Shown: positions 1 to 8,425, counted from the first letter of the stretch. The stretch: DNA of 21,961 bases from DATKMG01 sp035541995 (GCA_035541995.1 DATKMG010000752.1:1-21961); one strand, 5' to 3'. Notes: generated by a model from the sequence alone, not told the origin. Numbers and translations: made by a program.

Positions 1-437
1 TTACCTGGAAGAACCTCATACCCGATAGGGCAGGCGAGCCCGCTTTACTATCGATAAGTGTTTCTTATGGATATGATAAAAAATATATATTTATGTTTAT
101 GGCTAGATTTCAATAGAATCTTAGTGTCTCTTCCGGGTGAAAAAACAGCAGTTTGAGAAAGGGCAAAACAGGTGATGTTCCAGGTGTTCCTTCCTGTGGA
201 GTGCGACACACTGCCGCCGATCTTTCCCGCCCAGTTTCGCTTGGGTAATGACACTACAGTTTTGACCTGATCCCCGGAGGCCAAGCGTTGAGAGCAGCAA
301 GCTTCTCTCATCAGAGGGAAGGCGTCCCTTCACTCGAAACCATACTCGAAGGGGCTGACGGAGTGTTGACAAAGATTGGGACTTGTGGAACCGGTGATCG
401 GGGGTTCCGGATTTGGTTGAAATTGAGGACTTGAGTA
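1..437. other. Non-coding leader region upstream of gltB
   Basis: No convincing gene lies here. The short open frames have no good ribosome site and no recognisable protein. A very AT-rich patch at about 72-108 stands out from the surrounding sequence and could be part of a promoter region. A TTGACA hexamer sits at 366-371, but no good -10 box follows at the usual distance, so I do not call a promoter. The sequence just before 438 has a GAGG about 9 nt from the gltB ATG. Confidence 0.5.
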
Positions 438-3400
438 ATGTTCCATAACAGTGGCCCGCCGCTCAAACAGGGTTTGTATGATCCCCTGAATGAAAGGGAC
501 AGCTGCGGTGTCGGATTTGTTGCGAACGTGGACGGTACCCGCTCCAATCATATTATCCGGCAGGCACTGGAGATACTTTGGAATTTGAATCATCGGGGAG
601 CCTGTGGCTGCGATCCCGAATCCGGTGACGGCGCCGGGGTCCTGCTGCAGATCCCCCACGAGTTCTTGAATCGAGAGTGCCGCAAAACTGGGTTGAGATT
701 GCCTCCCCCGGGTGAATATGCCGTGGGGATGGTTTTTCTGCCTCCCAACCCCAGACATCGCCAGCAATGCGAAGATGTGTTGGGCTGGATTGTGCGGAAA
801 GAGGGCCACGAGGTACTCGGATGGCGCGAAGTTCCAGTGGATAGTTCGGCGATCGGTAGTGTGGCCCACCAGGCTGAGCCGGTGATCCGTCAAGTTTTCA
901 TTGCGAAAAATCCCAAGCTAAAGAGCGAGGCTGATTTTGAAAGAATGCTTTACGTCATTCGGCGCCTGACCTCTTTGACAGTGGACCGCCTGGGGATCGA
1001 GGACGCGCATTACTTCTATGTGCCCAGCCTGTCTTCGGTCACCATTGTTTACAAAGGCCAGCTGACGGCCCGCCAGATCGATCAGTACTATCTTGACTTG
1101 AAAGATCCGTCAATTCGAAGTGCCCTGGCGCTGGTTCATTCTCGATTCAGCACTAATACCTTCCCTTCCTGGAAACTGGCCCATCCGTTTCGCTATCTGG
1201 CTCACAACGGCGAGATCAATGCCTTGCGGGGAAACCGGAATTGGATGAGAGCAAGAACGGAGACAATGGCCTCAGAACTATTTGGCGATGACCTCCAGAA
1301 GCTGTTTCCTGTCTTGACCGAAACCGGCAGCGATAGCGCCACCATCGACAATGCCATGGAATTCTTGCTGGCTGGTGGACGATCCTTGCCTCACGCCATC
1401 ATGATGCTGATCCCCGAGGCGTGGGGGCCGGGCGTGGAGATGGACTCCGAAAAACGGGCCTTTTACGAGTATCACGCTTGCATGATGGAACCCTGGGACG
1501 GTCCGGCGACCATTGCGTTTACGGACGGGAGAAGCATTGGAGCTGTCCTGGACCGGAACGGCCTTCGTCCTGCCCGGTATGTGCTGACCAAAGACAATCG
1601 GGTGATCATGGCATCGGAGGTCGGGGTCCTGGATATTCGCCCTGAGGAAATTGCCTATAAGGGGCGACTGCAGCCTGGAAGGATATTCCTGGTCGATACA
1701 ATTCAGGGCCGCATCGTTGATGACTCTGAACTGAAAGAGCAGATTGTCCGTCGAAAGCCCTACCGGCAGTGGCTTGAAGCGGGACGGATCCGGTTGAAGG
1801 ATTTGCCTCAACCTGAAACGACCGAAGCCCCGCACTCTGAAACCCTCATAACTCGTCAAAAAGCATTCGGGTACACCACCGAGGATTTGCGGCTGCTGAT
1901 GACACCGATGGCCAAGGATGGGGAAGAAGCAGTTGGCTCAATGGGAACAGACACGCCTTTGGCTGTGCTTTCTAATCGCTCTCAGCTGCTTTACAACTAT
2001 TTCAAGCAGTTGTTCGCCCAGGTCACAAATCCTCCCATTGACTCGATCCGCGAAGAACTCGTCATGTCACTCGATACCTACCTGGGCAGTGAACAGAACC
2101 TGCTGGCTGAGACCCCTGAACACTGCCACATGGTCCATTTGTCGACGCCAATCCTGACAAGTTCCGATCTAGAGAAGATACGTCGGATATCTGTCGGCGG
2201 CTTTCGGTCAATGACTTTGCCCGCCTTATTCCCGGTTGCCGAAGGAGAAAAGGGACTGGAGCGCGCCATGGAGGATCTCTGCCAGAAAGCCTCCTGGGCA
2301 ATCCGCGAGGGTTATAGCATTCTGATTTTGTCAGATCGAGCGGTGGACCATGATAGGGCCCCGATCCCAAGCCTTCTGGCGACCTCCGGGGTTCACCATC
2401 ACCTGGTTCGAGAAGGAATCCGAACCAGGGCCGGTTTAGTGGTGGAGACGGGGGAGGCCCGTGAAACCATGCACTTTGCCTTGTTGATCGGATACGGAGC
2501 CGGTGCCGTTAACCCGTATCTGGCCTTCGAGACTCTGACTGACATGGTTCAGCAAAGGTTGTTTCCGGAGGAAGTCACAGTAGAAAAGGCTCACAAGAAC
2601 TATATCAAGTCCATCGACAAGGCACTGTTGAAGGTAATCGCCAAGATGGGGATTTCTACTATTCAGAGTTATCGCGGGGCTCAAATCTTCGAGGCGATCG
2701 GTCTCAACAGTAAGCTGGTCGAACGCTATTTTACGGGAACTGCTTCACGAGTGGAGGGAGTTGGAATCGAGACAGTTGCCCGGGAAGCCTTGTTCCGCCA
2801 CCTGTCGGCATTTCCGGGTCAACGCGAGGAAAATCGCCTCCTGGACGTGGGCGGGCAATACCAGTGGCGGCGTGAGGGCGAATTCCATTTGTTCAATCCT
2901 GAATCCGTTGCCAATCTCCAGCATGCCGTCCGCCAGGGAAGCTATCAGACCTACAGGCAATACGCCAAGCTCATCAACGACCAGAGCAAGAATCTCTGCA
3001 CCCTTCGCGGTTTGTTTAAGTTCAAAAAGGGAAGTTCGATCTCACTTGAAGACGTCGAGCCCGCTAAAGATATTGTCAAGAGGTTTACGACGGGAGCCAT
3101 GTCCTTTGGTTCCATCAGCAAAGAAGCCCATGAGAACTTGGCCATTGCCATGAACCGAATCGGGGGCAAGAGTAATACGGGTGAGGGAGGTGAAGATCCC
3201 GAGCGCTTCCTCAGAGACGCGAACGGAGATTGGAGGCGGAGTGCAATTAAACAGGTAGCCTCTGCACGGTTTGGGGTCACTGCCGAATACCTGATGAATG
3301 CGGATGATCTCCAGATCAAGATGGCCCAGGGAGCCAAGCCGGGAGAAGGGGGACAGCTACCCGGACACAAAGTGGATAAGGTGATTGCGAGGGTCCGGCA

Positions 3401-5000
3401 CTCTACTCCAGGAGTCACATTGATATCGCCTCCCCCCCACCACGACATCTACTCAATCGAGGACCTGGCTCAACTGATCTTCGACTTAAAGAATGTCAAT
3501 CCCCAGGCCAGGATCTCAGTCAAGCTGGTTGCGGAAGTCGGCGTGGGAACGGTAGCAGCCGGTGTAGCTAAGGCTCATGCCGACGTAGTCTTGATCAGCG
3601 GCCACGACGGTGGGACAGGGGCGTCTCCTCTCACATCCATCAAACATGCCGGCACGCCCTGGGAACTCGGACTGGCGGAAACTCAACAAGTGCTAGTGTT
3701 GAACGACCTGCGGGGTCGAATCGTTGTCCAAACCGACGGGCAACTGAAAACGGGAAGAGACGTGGCTGTCGCTGCACTGTTGGGAGCCGAAGAGTTCGGA
3801 TTTGCCACAGCTCCTCTGGTGGCGTCGGGTTGCATCATGATGCGCAAATGCCACTTAAACACCTGCCCTGTCGGTGTTGCGACCCAGGACCCGGTTCTTC
3901 GCAGGAAGTTTTCCGGAAAACCTGAACACGTGATTAACTACTTCTTCTTCGTGGCTGAAGAGCTTCGTGAAATTATGGCGGACCTGGGCTTCCGCAGTGT
4001 GGAAGACATGGTCGGTCATGTGGAGATGCTGGATGTCGAAGAGGCGATCGACCACTGGAAGGCCGGGGGGATCGATCTCTCCAATATTCTGCACAAGCCT
4101 CATGCCCCTTCGCGCATCGCCATCCGATGCGTCCAAAGCCAGGATCACGGGATTGAAGAAGTTCTGGATCGGCAGTTGATCGAGTGGTGTCGTCCGGCAT
4201 TGGGCCATTTGACTCCAATCAGCCTGGATATTCCGATCCGTAATACACAACGGGCGGTGGGATCGATGCTGAGCGGTGAAATCGCCAAGCGGTACGGTGG
4301 AAAGGGACTTCCCGAAGACACGATCTCCATCAGATTCTCAGGTTCCGCAGGCCAGAGTTTTGGTGCGTTTCTGTCCCATGGTGTCACGTTGATTCTGGAA
4401 GGCGATGCCAATGATTATGTAGGGAAAGGATTGTCGGGTGGAAAAATTATTATCTATCCGCCCGGGCGCTCCACCTTTGTCCCTGAGGAAAACATTCTGG
4501 TCGGCAATACGGTTCTCTACGGGGCTACCGGAGGGGAAGCGTATTTCAGGGGGATTGCGGGGGAACGATTTGCCGTCCGCAACAGCGGAGTTCACGCCGT
4601 GATAGAAGGAGTGGGCGACCACGGATGCGAATATATGACCGGCGGTGTGGTTGTTGTGCTGGGAAAAACTGGCAGGAACTTCGCGGCCGGTATGAGTGGA
4701 GGTATCGCCTACGTTCTAGATGAGCAGGAGGCATTCCCTTCCCTGTGCAATCAGGCTATGGTAGACCTGGAGCCGGTGACGTCCGTGGAAGACATCGCTA
4801 CGCTTAGAACTCTCGTGGAACGCCATGCTCTGTTTACAGAAAGCACCCCGGCGCGGCGGGTGTTGGCGGAGTGGGATAGTCTGCTCCCAAGATTTGTCAA
4901 AGTCATGCCCAAAGACTATCGAAGATCTCTGATGCAATTGGAGCAGGAACGGATCCTGGCGGCACAATTGGAGCAGGAATCCGTGAAGCTCCAATTCTAG
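438..5000 (+). CDS. gltB: Glutamate synthase (GOGAT) large subunit, class II amidotransferase type
   Basis: The 1520-residue protein has the usual length of bacterial GltB. With GltD it converts glutamine and 2-oxoglutarate into two glutamates in the cytoplasm, using NADPH. Domains in order: a short propeptide (1-22) ending before Cys23 in the motif ERDSCGVGF, the expected N-terminal nucleophile of the mature type II glutaminase domain (23 to about 430); a central domain (about 485-770); the FMN-binding synthase barrel (about 880-1195, with GAMSFGSIS near 888 and GGKSNTGEGGED); the 3Fe-4S cysteines Cys1132, Cys1138 and Cys1143 (C-x5-C-x4-C); and the C-terminal GXGXG beta-helix from about 1300. 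The start at 438 places Cys23 correctly. The stop TAG at 4998-5000 overlaps the ribosome site of gltD, nine bases before its start, so the two genes form an operon. No lesion was seen. Confidence 0.98.
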   Translation: MFHNSGPPLKQGLYDPLNERDSCGVGFVANVDGTRSNHIIRQALEILWNLNHRGACGCDPESGDGAGVLLQIPHEFLNRECRKTGLRLPPPGEYAVGMVFLPPNPRHRQQCEDVLGWIVRKEGHEVLGWREVPVDSSAIGSVAHQAEPVIRQVFIAKNPKLKSEADFERMLYVIRRLTSLTVDRLGIEDAHYFYVPSLSSVTIVYKGQLTARQIDQYYLDLKDPSIRSALALVHSRFSTNTFPSWKLAHPFRYLAHNGEINALRGNRNWMRARTETMASELFGDDLQKLFPVLTETGSDSATIDNAMEFLLAGGRSLPHAIMMLIPEAWGPGVEMDSEKRAFYEYHACMMEPWDGPATIAFTDGRSIGAVLDRNGLRPARYVLTKDNRVIMASEVGVLDIRPEEIAYKGRLQPGRIFLVDTIQGRIVDDSELKEQIVRRKPYRQWLEAGRIRLKDLPQPETTEAPHSETLITRQKAFGYTTEDLRLLMTPMAKDGEEAVGSMGTDTPLAVLSNRSQLLYNYFKQLFAQVTNPPIDSIREELVMSLDTYLGSEQNLLAETPEHCHMVHLSTPILTSSDLEKIRRISVGGFRSMTLPALFPVAEGEKGLERAMEDLCQKASWAIREGYSILILSDRAVDHDRAPIPSLLATSGVHHHLVREGIRTRAGLVVETGEARETMHFALLIGYGAGAVNPYLAFETLTDMVQQRLFPEEVTVEKAHKNYIKSIDKALLKVIAKMGISTIQSYRGAQIFEAIGLNSKLVERYFTGTASRVEGVGIETVAREALFRHLSAFPGQREENRLLDVGGQYQWRREGEFHLFNPESVANLQHAVRQGSYQTYRQYAKLINDQSKNLCTLRGLFKFKKGSSISLEDVEPAKDIVKRFTTGAMSFGSISKEAHENLAIAMNRIGGKSNTGEGGEDPERFLRDANGDWRRSAIKQVASARFGVTAEYLMNADDLQIKMAQGAKPGEGGQLPGHKVDKVIARVRHSTPGVTLISPPPHHDIYSIEDLAQLIFDLKNVNPQARISVKLVAEVGVGTVAAGVAKAHADVVLISGHDGGTGASPLTSIKHAGTPWELGLAETQQVLVLNDLRGRIVVQTDGQLKTGRDVAVAALLGAEEFGFATAPLVASGCIMMRKCHLNTCPVGVATQDPVLRRKFSGKPEHVINYFFFVAEELREIMADLGFRSVEDMVGHVEMLDVEEAIDHWKAGGIDLSNILHKPHAPSRIAIRCVQSQDHGIEEVLDRQLIEWCRPALGHLTPISLDIPIRNTQRAVGSMLSGEIAKRYGGKGLPEDTISIRFSGSAGQSFGAFLSHGVTLILEGDANDYVGKGLSGGKIIIYPPGRSTFVPEENILVGNTVLYGATGGEAYFRGIAGERFAVRNSGVHAVIEGVGDHGCEYMTGGVVVVLGKTGRNFAAGMSGGIAYVLDEQEAFPSLCNQAMVDLEPVTSVEDIATLRTLVERHALFTESTPARRVLAEWDSLLPRFVKVMPKDYRRSLMQLEQERILAAQLEQESVKLQF

Positions 5001-5009
5001 GAGAACTCC

Positions 5010-6449
5010 ATGGGCAAAGTCACTGGGTTCCTGGAAATCAGCCGAGAACATGCTCCTAGAAGGCCAGTTGAAGAGCGAATCAGTGACTGGCGCCAGGTAT
5101 ACACGGAACCCAAAGACGAACTGGTTCGTGCCCAGGGAGCCCGCTGCATGGATTGCGGAATCCCTTTTTGCCACACCGGTTGTCCGTTGGGGAATATCAT
5201 CCCGGACTGGAACGATCTGGTTTATCAAAACCGCTGGAAAGAAGCTCTTGAGATCCTCCACAAGACCAATAACTTCCCTGAGTTCACCGGGTGGGTATGC
5301 CCTGCCCCCTGTGAAGCTGCCTGTGTACTGGGGATCAACAACAATCCTGTCACCATCAAGCAAATTGAAATCAGTGTGATCAGCCATGCCTTCCGTGAGG
5401 GCTGGGTCGAGCCGCTTCCTCCCAAAGTCCGCACTGGAAAGAAAGTGGCCGTAATCGGATCCGGGCCAGCCGGCCTGGCCTGTGCTGCTCAGCTCAACCG
5501 CGCGGGACACACTGTAACTGTCTTTGAAAGGTCCGACCGCATTGGCGGATTGCTCACTTACGGGATACCCGATTTCAAGCTTGAGAAGTGGATTGTCCAA
5601 CGACGCCTGAAGCTTATGGAAGCGGAGGGAGTCATTTTTAAGACCCACGCTCACGTGGGACACAACGTACGTGTCGACGAACTTCGCACCTGTTTCGATG
5701 CCTTGGTCCTCTGTGGGGGTGCCACCCGTGCCCGCGACCTGCCTGTGCCAGGGCGCGAGTTGGACGGCATTCACTTCGCCATGGACTATCTTCCTCAGCA
5801 AAACCGGCGTGTAGCAGGAGAAAATGTACCTGCGGAAAGTGAGATTACAGCCAAGGGCAAACGAGTTGTAATCCTGGGGGGTGGCGACACGGGGTCAGAC
5901 TGTCATGGCACAGCCATCCGCCAGGGAGCAATTTCTGTTCACTCCTTCGAATTGCTGCCCAAGCCACCTGAGGATCGAACCGCCTCCATGCCCTGGCCCT
6001 ACTGGCCCATGATTCTTAGGACTTCGACTTCCCACGAAGAAGGTGGATTCCGGGATTGGAGTATCAATACGAAACAGTTCTCCGGGAGCGACGGAAAGGT
6101 TAAGCAGTTGCATGCTGTGCGGGTGGAATTGGCCCCTCCCGATGCTTCGGGGCGCCGCGCTATGAACGAAATCCCCGGCAGTGAGTTCACAATGGATGTT
6201 GACCTTGTCCTGCTGGCGTTGGGATTCGTCGGGCCTGAAAAGGAGGGAATGGTTGGCCAACTTGGGCTGAAGTTGGACTTGCGAGGGAATGTGGCCACCA
6301 ACGGTGAATATCAGACCAGTGAGCCCGGGATATTTGCTGCTGGAGATATGCGCCGGGGTCAATCTCTAGTCGTCTGGGCCATTTCAGAAGGCCGCCAGGC
6401 CGCCCGAGCAGCGGACAAGTTTTTGATGGGATCCACTGTCCTGCCCTAG
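5010..6449 (+). CDS. gltD: Glutamate synthase small subunit
   Basis: The 479-residue protein supplies electrons from NADPH to GltB. The N-terminal iron-sulfur region holds Cys46, Cys49, Cys54 and Cys58 (CMDCGIPFCHTGC), then Cys97, Cys101 and Cys105. The FAD-binding fold begins at GKKVAVIGSGPAG (G150-x-G152-x-x-G155) and continues with the typical ERSDRIGGLLTYGIP stretch. A second nucleotide fold for NADPH is at VVILGGGDTGSD (about 285-296). The C-terminal GIFAAGDMRRGQSLVVWAI is the conserved FAD-contacting end of this family. The start has AGGAG about 6 nt upstream, partly inside the gltB stop codon. Length, motif order and linkage to gltB make the call firm. No terminator is evident after the stop. 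Confidence 0.97.
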   Translation: MGKVTGFLEISREHAPRRPVEERISDWRQVYTEPKDELVRAQGARCMDCGIPFCHTGCPLGNIIPDWNDLVYQNRWKEALEILHKTNNFPEFTGWVCPAPCEAACVLGINNNPVTIKQIEISVISHAFREGWVEPLPPKVRTGKKVAVIGSGPAGLACAAQLNRAGHTVTVFERSDRIGGLLTYGIPDFKLEKWIVQRRLKLMEAEGVIFKTHAHVGHNVRVDELRTCFDALVLCGGATRARDLPVPGRELDGIHFAMDYLPQQNRRVAGENVPAESEITAKGKRVVILGGGDTGSDCHGTAIRQGAISVHSFELLPKPPEDRTASMPWPYWPMILRTSTSHEEGGFRDWSINTKQFSGSDGKVKQLHAVRVELAPPDASGRRAMNEIPGSEFTMDVDLVLLALGFVGPEKEGMVGQLGLKLDLRGNVATNGEYQTSEPGIFAAGDMRRGQSLVVWAISEGRQAARAADKFLMGSTVLP

Positions 6450-6883
6450 ATTCATTCTTATTCGTTCGTGTTCGCGATCGTCGTCTTCCAAATTCTGCCC
6501 GGCCAAGTTTTCCAATTACGGCTCTGAAACGCAAGGACTCGCAAGAATCAAGACAGATCAGGGTTTTGAGCGACTCCTTTTCTTTTGTTGGCTGCCCACG
6601 CGCGAAAAATGACGCCATTTTGCAGTACCAAGTGACACCAAAACTGACACCAAGAATGGCACCCCCAACTGACGTGTCAACCTCGGCCCAGGATGACCAT
6701 GCGGCCACGTTCTCTGACCTGCAACCGCTCGACCGGGCCACCGCTCTGAAACGGGTTTTGTTCAGTTCCGACCGGGGCTTTTGACGGAAGTTCAGAATCC
6801 AAGACGAGGTACGGCTCGGGTTTCCACACGGTCATGAGCGGCACGACTTAACAGAAACGGTTCAAAAGGTCTAGACGGTGAGG
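6450..6883. other. Intergenic region, possible remnant of a mobile-element end
   Basis: No confident gene is present. At 6631-6666 there are three degenerate 12-bp tandem units (AGTGACACCAAA, ACTGACACCAAG, AATGGCACCCCC). Read on the plus strand in one frame they give VTPKLTPRMAPP. Similar TP-rich tails occur at the C-terminus of some tyrosine recombinases, so a decayed integrase tail is possible, but nothing upstream supports it. No terminator hairpin with a U tract was found after gltD. Confidence 0.3.
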
Positions 6884-6920
6884 GTGTAATAAATTACACT
6901 AATTGGTGTAATTTACTACA
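6884..6920. promoter_or_regulatory. Paired-palindrome operator of the MNT/HEPN module
   Basis: Two related half-sites lie 15 bp before the MNT start. The left is a near-perfect palindrome, GTGTAAT-AA-ATTACAC (6884-6899). The right, GTGTAATTTACTACA (6906-6920), is the reverse complement of 6885-6899 with one mismatch. The GTGTAAT motif therefore recurs with a 22-bp period, about two helical turns. The downstream protein carries its own winged helix, so autoregulation at this site is the natural inference. The AT-rich TAATAAAT core could also overlap the -10 region. Confidence 0.65.
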
Positions 6921-6934
6921 TCGGGTGGATCTTG

Positions 6935-7477
6935 ATGTTAAGTCTTCGGTCGAAGATTGCTCAGAAACTTTTGGAATACCTTTTCGTGCATCAGGAGGCA
7001 AACCTTTATGTGAATGAGATGTGCAGACGATTTGGGGTCGACCGTGGAAACCTGGTCAAGAAACTGAAGGAGTTTGAAAAAGAAGGAATTCTAACCAGCG
7101 AATGGAGGGGGAATCAGCGTTATTATTCACTCAATCATTCTTTCCCGCTAATTAGGGAATACCAGAGAATTTTTTCTAAGACAGTCGGCCTTGAGGAGTC
7201 TCTTAAGAAGGTTATTGGAGAGGTCACAGGAATAAAAAGAGCGGTTCTTTTTGGTTCCTATGCCGAGGATAGAATGGATCTTTCAAGTGACATTGACTTA
7301 CTGGTGGTAGGCGATCACGATACACTTGAGCTTCAGAAGAAGATCAGCCAATTTCAAAAAACGATCGATCGGGAGATCAACGTTGTCAGTATGGGGACAA
7401 AAGAATACGAAAGAAAGCAAAAGGCAGATGCGCTTTTAAGATCGATTCGCCATAAGAAATCAATTCCACTCGTATGA
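6935..7477 (+). CDS. Winged-helix DNA-binding protein fused to a minimal nucleotidyltransferase (MNT-type antitoxin)
   Basis: From the ATG at 6935 the protein is 180 residues; a TTG three bases upstream is an alternative start. I prefer ATG because GGTGG lies about 6 nt before it. Residues about 1-75 form a winged helix (LYVNEMCRRFGVDRGNLVKK, then KEGILTSEWRGNQRYYSL). Residues about 95-165 form a Pol-beta-like nucleotidyltransferase with G107-S108 and D119-I-D121 (GS-x10-DxD). The usual third acidic position reads DREINVVS, with Asn where many MNTs have Asp, a variant also found in wHTH-linked members. Known MNT antitoxins neutralise HEPN partners by adenylylation; here that role is inferred. 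The gene overlaps the HEPN gene by 4 bp (ATGA). Base composition is more AT-rich than its neighbours, suggesting acquisition. Confidence 0.85.
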   Translation: MLSLRSKIAQKLLEYLFVHQEANLYVNEMCRRFGVDRGNLVKKLKEFEKEGILTSEWRGNQRYYSLNHSFPLIREYQRIFSKTVGLEESLKKVIGEVTGIKRAVLFGSYAEDRMDLSSDIDLLVVGDHDTLELQKKISQFQKTIDREINVVSMGTKEYERKQKADALLRSIRHKKSIPLV

Positions 7478-7881
7478 CCTATTTTGAGACGAAATATTTC
7501 CAGAAGTTCAGCTTTACAAAACAACAAATCGACCGTTTTTTGGAAAGCGCGTTTCGCGATCTGAAAATTGCCCGCCAGGATAGATTTACAGAAGTAAGAT
7601 TTACTTACGGCTATCAAGCGCTGGTCAAGGCCGGTATTGCCCTCATCGCGAAAGTGGGCGGGGTCAAAGTGAGGAGTGTGGCGGGTCATCAGGTCAAGAT
7701 TCTCGAGAAAATGAGCGAGATTTTGGAGAATCCCGACGTCTTAACTTTAGGGGATGCCATGAGGAATAAAAGAAATTCAGATTTTTACGGCGGGGGAGAG
7801 TCTATAACAGAAAAAGAGGCGGAGGATTATTTGAAATTTGTGGAGAAGACTTTAGGCGCGGTTCGTGTTTTGACAAAATAA
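7474..7881 (+). CDS. HEPN-like helical protein, probable toxin partner of the upstream MNT protein
   Basis: This 135-residue, all-helical protein has the size of small HEPN proteins. Its start overlaps the MNT stop in an ATGA, so the two are translationally coupled. Residues about 12-40 form a first helical pair (IDRFLESAFRDLKIARQD) and residues 41-85 a second (YGYQALVKAGIALIAK). The segment M96-R-N-K-R-N-S-D-F-Y105 sits where HEPN ribonucleases carry R-x4-6-H-x-Y. It keeps Arg, Asn and the final Tyr, but no His is present. RNxxxY-type variants are known in HEPN-like families, so it may act by a modified mechanism or be catalytically dead. Assignment rests on size, fold pattern, motif and pairing. 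Function as a toxin is an inference. Confidence 0.7.
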   Translation: MTYFETKYFQKFSFTKQQIDRFLESAFRDLKIARQDRFTEVRFTYGYQALVKAGIALIAKVGGVKVRSVAGHQVKILEKMSEILENPDVLTLGDAMRNKRNSDFYGGGESITEKEAEDYLKFVEKTLGAVRVLTK

Positions 7882-7900
7882 ACGAATATCAAAAAAGGGA

Positions 7901-8047
7901 TCACTTCACAACTTGGTCCATGACCACAGCCGCATGTTCCTTCTCTACCCAGTTGAGGTAGCGCATATGAATAAACGCCAGGTTTCCGTCAATGGCCACG
8001 TGCTTAATCTCGTCATGGCCTTCTCCTTTCAAAGCTGTTGGCTGCGG
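7901..8047 (-). pseudogene. Fragment of a SnoaL-like (NTF2-fold) protein
   Basis: A 48-residue open frame between two stops reads GHDEIKHVAIDGNLAFIHMR followed by YLNWVEKEHAAVVMD. This resembles the central beta strands of SnoaL-like polyketide-cyclase/NTF2-fold proteins, where an 'IKHVxxDGdLvavHvh' strand precedes 'avvDiFRf'. The expected N-terminal helices and the C-terminal 'GKIvEHWDvvQ' part are missing. A good Shine-Dalgarno and ATG exist inside the stretch, but in another frame. It is best read as a broken remnant. Its two ends coincide with the HEPN gene end on one side and the 97-bp inverted repeat on the other. Confidence 0.5.
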
Positions 8048-8072
8048 TCACAACATGGATCGTGGTGCCCCC

Positions 8073-8169
8073 GAACGACCAAGCTCAGCAGCCGGCCCAC
8101 GCGGACTCGACAGCGAAGCACAAAGAAGCTAGTTCGCGTGGCGGGTCTGCTGTAGCAAACTTATCGTTC
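8073..8169. repeat. 97-bp imperfect inverted repeat (attC-like fold possible)
   Basis: Four blocks pair in order: GAACGA (8073-8078) with TCGTTC (8164-8169), CAGCAG (8086-8091) with CTGCTG (8147-8152), CACGCG (8098-8103) with CGCGTG (8135-8140), and ACT (8105-8107) with AGT (8131-8133). Unpaired spacers separate them and a loop of about 23 nt closes the structure. Long imperfect stems with AAC...GTT ends recall integron attC sites. However, the outer 7-mers do not fit the RYYYAAC/GTTRRRY consensus, so this is only a structural resemblance. It lies between the SnoaL fragment and the coiled-coil remnant, with no gene inside. Confidence 0.5.
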
Positions 8170-8206
8170 AAATATGCGGTATGTCACATTATCCTAAGCC
8201 GGGTTT

Positions 8207-8425
8207 TCAAAGGACCTCCTTCTTTTCCTCTGTCCGCTGTTCGGTTTGCTGCTGAACCTCTTCGGCCTTTTTCTGGACGGCCTCGGCTACCTTTTCCATG
8301 ACGATCTCTTCGACCTTCTCCTGGAGCTTTTCTGCCTGCCCACCCTGATCCTGAACAGCTTCCGCCACCTGTTGCTGGACCGTTTCGAGCACCTGGGCAA
8401 CGACCTTCTCCGCCTTCGAAAACAT
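8207..8425 (-). pseudogene. Coiled-coil protein tail joined to the broken GH63 gene
   Basis: This 72-codon frame opens at an ATG that lies inside the end of the GH63 reading frame. It encodes a strongly charged helical tail with repeated EKVxxxV and EVQQQ patterns (KAEKVVAQVLETVQQQVAEA, and later EKVEEIVMEKVAEAVQKKAE). The composition (A, E, Q, V, K) is that of a genuine amphipathic coiled coil and not of random frame reading. There is no ribosome site before the ATG. It is most likely the C-terminal end of another gene brought next to the GH63 gene by deletion. I cannot name the parent gene. A small intact gene is the alternative. Confidence 0.45.

Noticed and set aside
48..311. 87-codon minus-strand open frame upstream of gltB
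   Set aside because: It has no ribosome site and a composition unlike a real protein, and it crosses the AT-rich patch.
366..371. TTGACA as a -35 box for gltB
   Set aside because: No acceptable -10 hexamer follows at 16-18 bp.
4716..5801. 361-codon minus-strand open frame opposite the gltB/gltD junction
   Set aside because: It lies antisense to firmly identified gltB and gltD sequence and its translation has no recognisable domain.
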